Of a DNA stretch of 17,332 bases, positions 14,214 through 17,332 are shown one piece after another. Position numbers and translations under genes: made by a program. The DNA is from Bacillota bacterium. Lineage in GTDB: Bacteria > Bacillota > Clostridia > Lachnospirales > Lachnospiraceae. The notes under the pieces were generated by a model. That model was not told the origin of the DNA. It saw only the letters and a program-made list of their open reading frames with translations, and did no database searches. The DNA lies in the NCBI GenBank assembly GCA_023389295.1, contig JAEWEO010000201.1, forward strand, positions 1-17,332. The letters run 5' to 3'. The first letter of the stretch is position 1. Every line of letters starts with the position of its first letter.

Positions 14214-15829
14214 TAATAAATTCCCTTTTTTACAGTTACTACTCTATCATAAAGTTCTTTCGTATCTTTAAATATAACATGGCTTACATTGATTACCGTT
14301 ATATCCTTCAGTTCTAGAATGGTCTTCTCAATTTCTCTAGCCCGTTCCATATCTAAGGATGCAAATGCCTCATCCATAAATAGAATACTAGCTTTGCTTA
14401 ATAGTGCTCTAGCAATTACAATTCTAGATCTCTCTCCACCGGAGATATTCTTGCCATTGTCATAGATAATGGTATCAAGCCCCTGCAAAAGACCTTCGAC
14501 AAAGTCAGACAATCCTGCTGCCCGGATGGCTTCCTCCACCTCTTGACTGGAGTAGTCCTTATAGAGTGTAATATTGTTTCGAACCGTATCTTCAAAAATA
14601 AATACTTGCTGCTCAATATTCGCTACCATTTTGTAATACTGTTCCCGTTTCACATCTCTTAAGTCATGCCCATCGATATAGATTTTTCCCGATGTGGGGT
14701 TAAAGTATTTCCGAAATAGTTTTAACAGGGTGGATTTTCCTCCGCCACTAGGTCCAACAATGAGATACTTACCATTCTTTTTGATATTAAGCTCTACATT
14801 CTGTAGGATCGGCTGCTCAGAATCCTCATAGGAAAATTCCACCTGCCGAAAATCTATTCCTTTCTGAAACTCCTCTAAATCAACAGTTTCTACATAATCA
14901 TCCGAATTCTCCAAAGTTTTCTCTATCTTCTTTATTAAATCTCTGGTGGTAAATACCTTTGGCAGCGCCTCCGACAAATCAAACAAAGGCCACATCATAC
15001 GTTGAATCCCCTCAACTACGATCAAAAGGCCTCCGGCTGTTATCTTGCCAAGTACCACCAGGTAACCCACACCGGCAATAACGCCATAGATGGAAATACT
15101 GGTAAATAGATTCAGAAAGGCCCAGATGAAGGAAAGCATTCGTTCGATTAAAAAACCCTTATGTTGAATCTGATCACTCTTCTCATAATAATCCTGTGTC
15201 ACTTTTTCTTGCAAATTATAATTCTTTACAATATGGAAGGCTGATAATATTTCCTTAATATAAGAAGTATATCCATCAAACAAATCACTTCGTTCCTTAA
15301 AAGCCTTATTGGAGGGCTTCGTTGTCAGTATGGATAAGAGAAGATTAACTGCTATAATAATTACAGCAAGTATAATCAATCTTTTATCTACCGTATACAA
15401 CAACCACACACCTACGAAAAAACGAGCGATACAATTACAGATGGTATAAATTCCTTCAATGAAATTAATCTCTAGTGTATTGAAGTCATTTGTCATGGCT
15501 GAAAGATATTTTGCATTGTTTTCCTTCTGGAATTCTGCAATGTTCTTACCGAACACCTTCTTTATATAATATCTTTTTAATGCGGCAGTTGATTTAGCCT
15601 TGGAATAATTATTGGTGATTGCAACCAAAATTCCAAGAGGAACTAAAAACATTGCCAGAAAAAGGAGCTGAGGAACTTTACTTGTTAATGTCTCAAGATC
15701 CTTCGCTAAAGCATAATCAAGTAATTTCATCATCATTCTGGTTACTACACCGTCCAGAATTGCATAAGCCACAGCTACTGCCAAAGCGAGGAATAAATAT
15801 GGAAAGGTTCGTATGTATCGTTTTAACAT
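14213..15829 (-). CDS. ABC exporter half-transporter (membrane plus ATPase domains)
   Basis: A membrane exporter subunit with an N-terminal six-helix domain (helices about 11-31, 54-75, 127-147, 150-169, 233-256, 262-281) and a C-terminal ATPase. The ATPase has Walker A GPSGGGKST (359-367), Q-loop IEQQVFIFED, signature ISGGE (462-466), Walker B ILFMDE (482-487), D-loop SLD and switch His517. All catalytic residues are intact. At 538 residues it is slightly shorter than the usual 570-600. The start is ATG at 15827-15829 behind GAGGTGATC, overlapping the end of the upstream ABC gene by 7 bases, so the two are coupled and probably form a heterodimer. The cargo (drug, lipid or peptide) cannot be told; there is no N-terminal C39 peptidase domain. 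It ends inside a bidirectional terminator. Confidence 0.93.
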   Translation of the reverse strand: MLKRYIRTFPYLFLALAVAVAYAILDGVVTRMMMKLLDYALAKDLETLTSKVPQLLFLAMFLVPLGILVAITNNYSKAKSTAALKRYYIKKVFGKNIAEFQKENNAKYLSAMTNDFNTLEINFIEGIYTICNCIARFFVGVWLLYTVDKRLIILAVIIIAVNLLLSILTTKPSNKAFKERSDLFDGYTSYIKEILSAFHIVKNYNLQEKVTQDYYEKSDQIQHKGFLIERMLSFIWAFLNLFTSISIYGVIAGVGYLVVLGKITAGGLLIVVEGIQRMMWPLFDLSEALPKVFTTRDLIKKIEKTLENSDDYVETVDLEEFQKGIDFRQVEFSYEDSEQPILQNVELNIKKNGKYLIVGPSGGGKSTLLKLFRKYFNPTSGKIYIDGHDLRDVKREQYYKMVANIEQQVFIFEDTVRNNITLYKDYSSQEVEEAIRAAGLSDFVEGLLQGLDTIIYDNGKNISGGERSRIVIARALLSKASILFMDEAFASLDMERAREIEKTILELKDITVINVSHVIFKDTKELYDRVVTVKKGIY

Positions 15830-17244
15830 GTGATCACCTCATTAAAATAATCCTTGGCCGGATAACTATGAACGAAACCATTCTTTATTTCAAGGACATA
15901 ATCATAATTCTCCGTTACTCCTTCATAGTATCTATGGCTAATGGCTATTACTGTATTATCAAGTTCCAAAAACACTTTCTCAATTTCTCTTCCCAGTTCC
16001 TCATTCAGACTGGAGGTTCCCTCATCTACAAATAGGATCTCTGCATTCTTTGCTATAGCTCGTGCTATGGAGATTCTTTGTCTCTGTCCACCGGATAAGT
16101 TCTTACCGTTTTCCGTCAGGCGTTCTTCCATACCACCTTTCTTATCCTCCAGGATGGTATCCAGTCCACAGACTTTAACTGCGTAATTAATCTTTTCCTC
16201 CGGAATATCTTTGTATAGTGTGATGTTATTTTTGATGGTATCCTCAAATAAAAATACATCCTGATAGATAAAGGCAACCTTTTCATGAAAGGATTTCTCA
16301 CTAATGTCTCTGTAATTCACCCCATCTACACTAATCTTACCTTCAAAGTCATCATAGATCATAGCAAGTAAATTCATAAGTGTTGTCTTACCCGCGCCAC
16401 TCACACCTTTAATTAGATATTTCTTTCCTTTTTCAATTACAAAGGATGTGTTTTTCAATATTTCTTTCTGGTCATAGGAAAAATTCACATTAGACACTTC
16501 GATACAATCCTCAAACTGGAATTCCTCCAAGCCGTTACCGATGGATACATTACTCTCCTCAGGTTTTGCAATTTTGTTATAGATGCTAACGGAGGCTTTA
16601 ATTCTATTCAGTAGTGGAAATGCTTCAATTAAAAATCGACTGATGGAATTACAAAGTTGGAAGATAAAACCTGCAATTGCAAGACTCATATGATTTTTTA
16701 GAGCATACCCCAGATAAATCATGACAACTACATTAACCACCGTTCCAAGAATGTGAATGACATTTCGTTGTAGTTCTGAAAATACATTGGCTTCAAACTT
16801 CCTCTTTTCCAGTCGGTTAATCGTTCTGATGCTTTTCTTTAGAAATTTATCCTCTATATTATTGAGCTTAAGGATTTCAATACCATGAAAGGTATTGGAC
16901 ATATCCGTGGTAAATTCCTCGTTGGTCTTTGATATTTGCTGCTCTAGCTGGGTAGTTTTTTTTGTAAAGATTTTTGCAAGTAGAAATAACAGACCGGAAA
17001 AAGCAAGCATACCGAATGCCAAACGATAGTCTAATACAAATAAAAAGATCAAAGATAGAATATACATCGTCATATTGATCAGATAATTAAGCAAGCTGTG
17101 AAAAAATCTACGTTCAAAGCTATTAACATCATTAATCAAATTCGATATATATACTTCTTTGGACTTTTGTGAGTACTGCTTAAATGACATATTCATAATC
17201 TTGTCAAAAGCCATTTTACGAACATCCAATATGGTATCCCTCAT
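15823..17244 (-). CDS. ABC exporter half-transporter, apparently truncated by an upstream in-frame TGA
   Basis: Partner of the downstream ABC gene, with which it shares the FEDTxxNNITLYKD segment after the Q-loop. The ATPase is complete: Walker A GVSGAGKTT (280-288), LSGGQRQR (383-390), Walker B ILFVDE (403-408) and switch His437. The D-loop reads SSLN instead of the usual SALD. Only four membrane helices are present (about 51-72, 74-94, 160-182, 186-205). The visible open frame (473 residues, ATG at 17242-17244) begins at the intracellular loop that normally follows helix 2, so helices 1 and 2 are missing. The ATG has no ribosome binding site. The reading frame continues upstream past a TGA (17272-17274), so this is probably the 3' part of a longer gene that is broken, or a misread base. 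The function of the truncated product is doubtful. Confidence 0.8.
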   Translation of the reverse strand: MRDTILDVRKMAFDKIMNMSFKQYSQKSKEVYISNLINDVNSFERRFFHSLLNYLINMTMYILSLIFLFVLDYRLAFGMLAFSGLLFLLAKIFTKKTTQLEQQISKTNEEFTTDMSNTFHGIEILKLNNIEDKFLKKSIRTINRLEKRKFEANVFSELQRNVIHILGTVVNVVVMIYLGYALKNHMSLAIAGFIFQLCNSISRFLIEAFPLLNRIKASVSIYNKIAKPEESNVSIGNGLEEFQFEDCIEVSNVNFSYDQKEILKNTSFVIEKGKKYLIKGVSGAGKTTLMNLLAMIYDDFEGKISVDGVNYRDISEKSFHEKVAFIYQDVFLFEDTIKNNITLYKDIPEEKINYAVKVCGLDTILEDKKGGMEERLTENGKNLSGGQRQRISIARAIAKNAEILFVDEGTSSLNEELGREIEKVFLELDNTVIAISHRYYEGVTENYDYVLEIKNGFVHSYPAKDYFNEVITC

Positions 17245-17331
17245 ATATGCAATACGAAGAATTCTGGATACTCAAAAATTAAGTGGTGAATAGATGATAA
17301 AGATAATTGTAACGATAATAACTGTTTTATA
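17245..17331 (-). other. in-frame upstream extension of the ABC gene interrupted by TGA
   Basis: Reading upstream in the same frame from 17244 gives VSRILRIAY, then TGA (17272-17274), then a hydrophobic segment KTVIIVTIIFIIYSPLNF reaching the window edge. This matches the end of helix 2 of an ABC exporter. The gene therefore most likely started beyond the right edge. Confidence 0.65.
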
Positions 17332-17332
17332 G

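Noticed and set aside
17272..17274. TGA read as selenocysteine in the ABC gene
   Set aside because: No selenoprotein family resembles this position (end of a membrane helix in an ABC exporter). A nonsense change or sequence error is simpler.

Overview
The window looks like a low-GC Gram-positive chromosome of the Clostridia, most likely a Lachnospiraceae/Clostridium relative. The signs are AT-rich intergenic DNA, strong GGAGG-type ribosome binding sites, occasional TTG starts, lipoprotein signal peptides and Firmicutes-type gene families. Species assignment is inference. Almost everything is on the minus strand; only one regulator gene (13239-14129) is on the plus strand.

Layout from left to right. 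(1) 1-2556: a galactose block transcribed leftward, galK then galE (galE runs off the left edge), behind a long AT-rich leader that carries a decaying 13-bp tandem repeat. (2) 2557-4036: a two-regulator cassette, an Lrp/AsnC gene two bases ahead of an ArsR-type winged-helix gene. (3) 4036-10731: the most notable region, a flavin-based extracellular electron transfer (FLEET-type) locus in the order ndh2, dmkB, dmkA, pplA, fmnB/apbE. A membrane NADH dehydrogenase with a DoxX-like tail would reduce a dedicated demethylmenaquinone, made by the prenyl diphosphate synthase and UbiA prenyltransferase. Electrons would then pass to a two-domain surface lipoprotein that the ApbE-type lipoprotein flavinylates. 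eetA, eetB and the flavin transporter genes of the Listeria locus are not in this window. (4) 10732-12091: a long AT-rich gap and a relic of a uvrA-family gene reduced by several deletions. (5) 12092-14213: a divergent pair, a nucleotidyltransferase-domain gene and an AraC regulator with a GyrI-like ligand-binding tail, closed by a strong bidirectional terminator. (6) 14213-17332: two overlapping half-size ABC exporter genes. The upstream one appears broken by an in-frame TGA inside its second membrane helix, near the right edge.

How it fits together: the FLEET block is a coherent pathway (quinone synthesis, quinone reduction, flavoprotein acceptor, flavinylating enzyme). fmnB appears to have its own promoter behind a pplA terminator. 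The right part (uvrA-family relic, nucleotidyltransferase, effector-sensing AraC protein, ABC exporter pair) has the flavour of a drug or toxin response island, but that link is only contextual. All assignments come from reading the sequence; no database search was possible.
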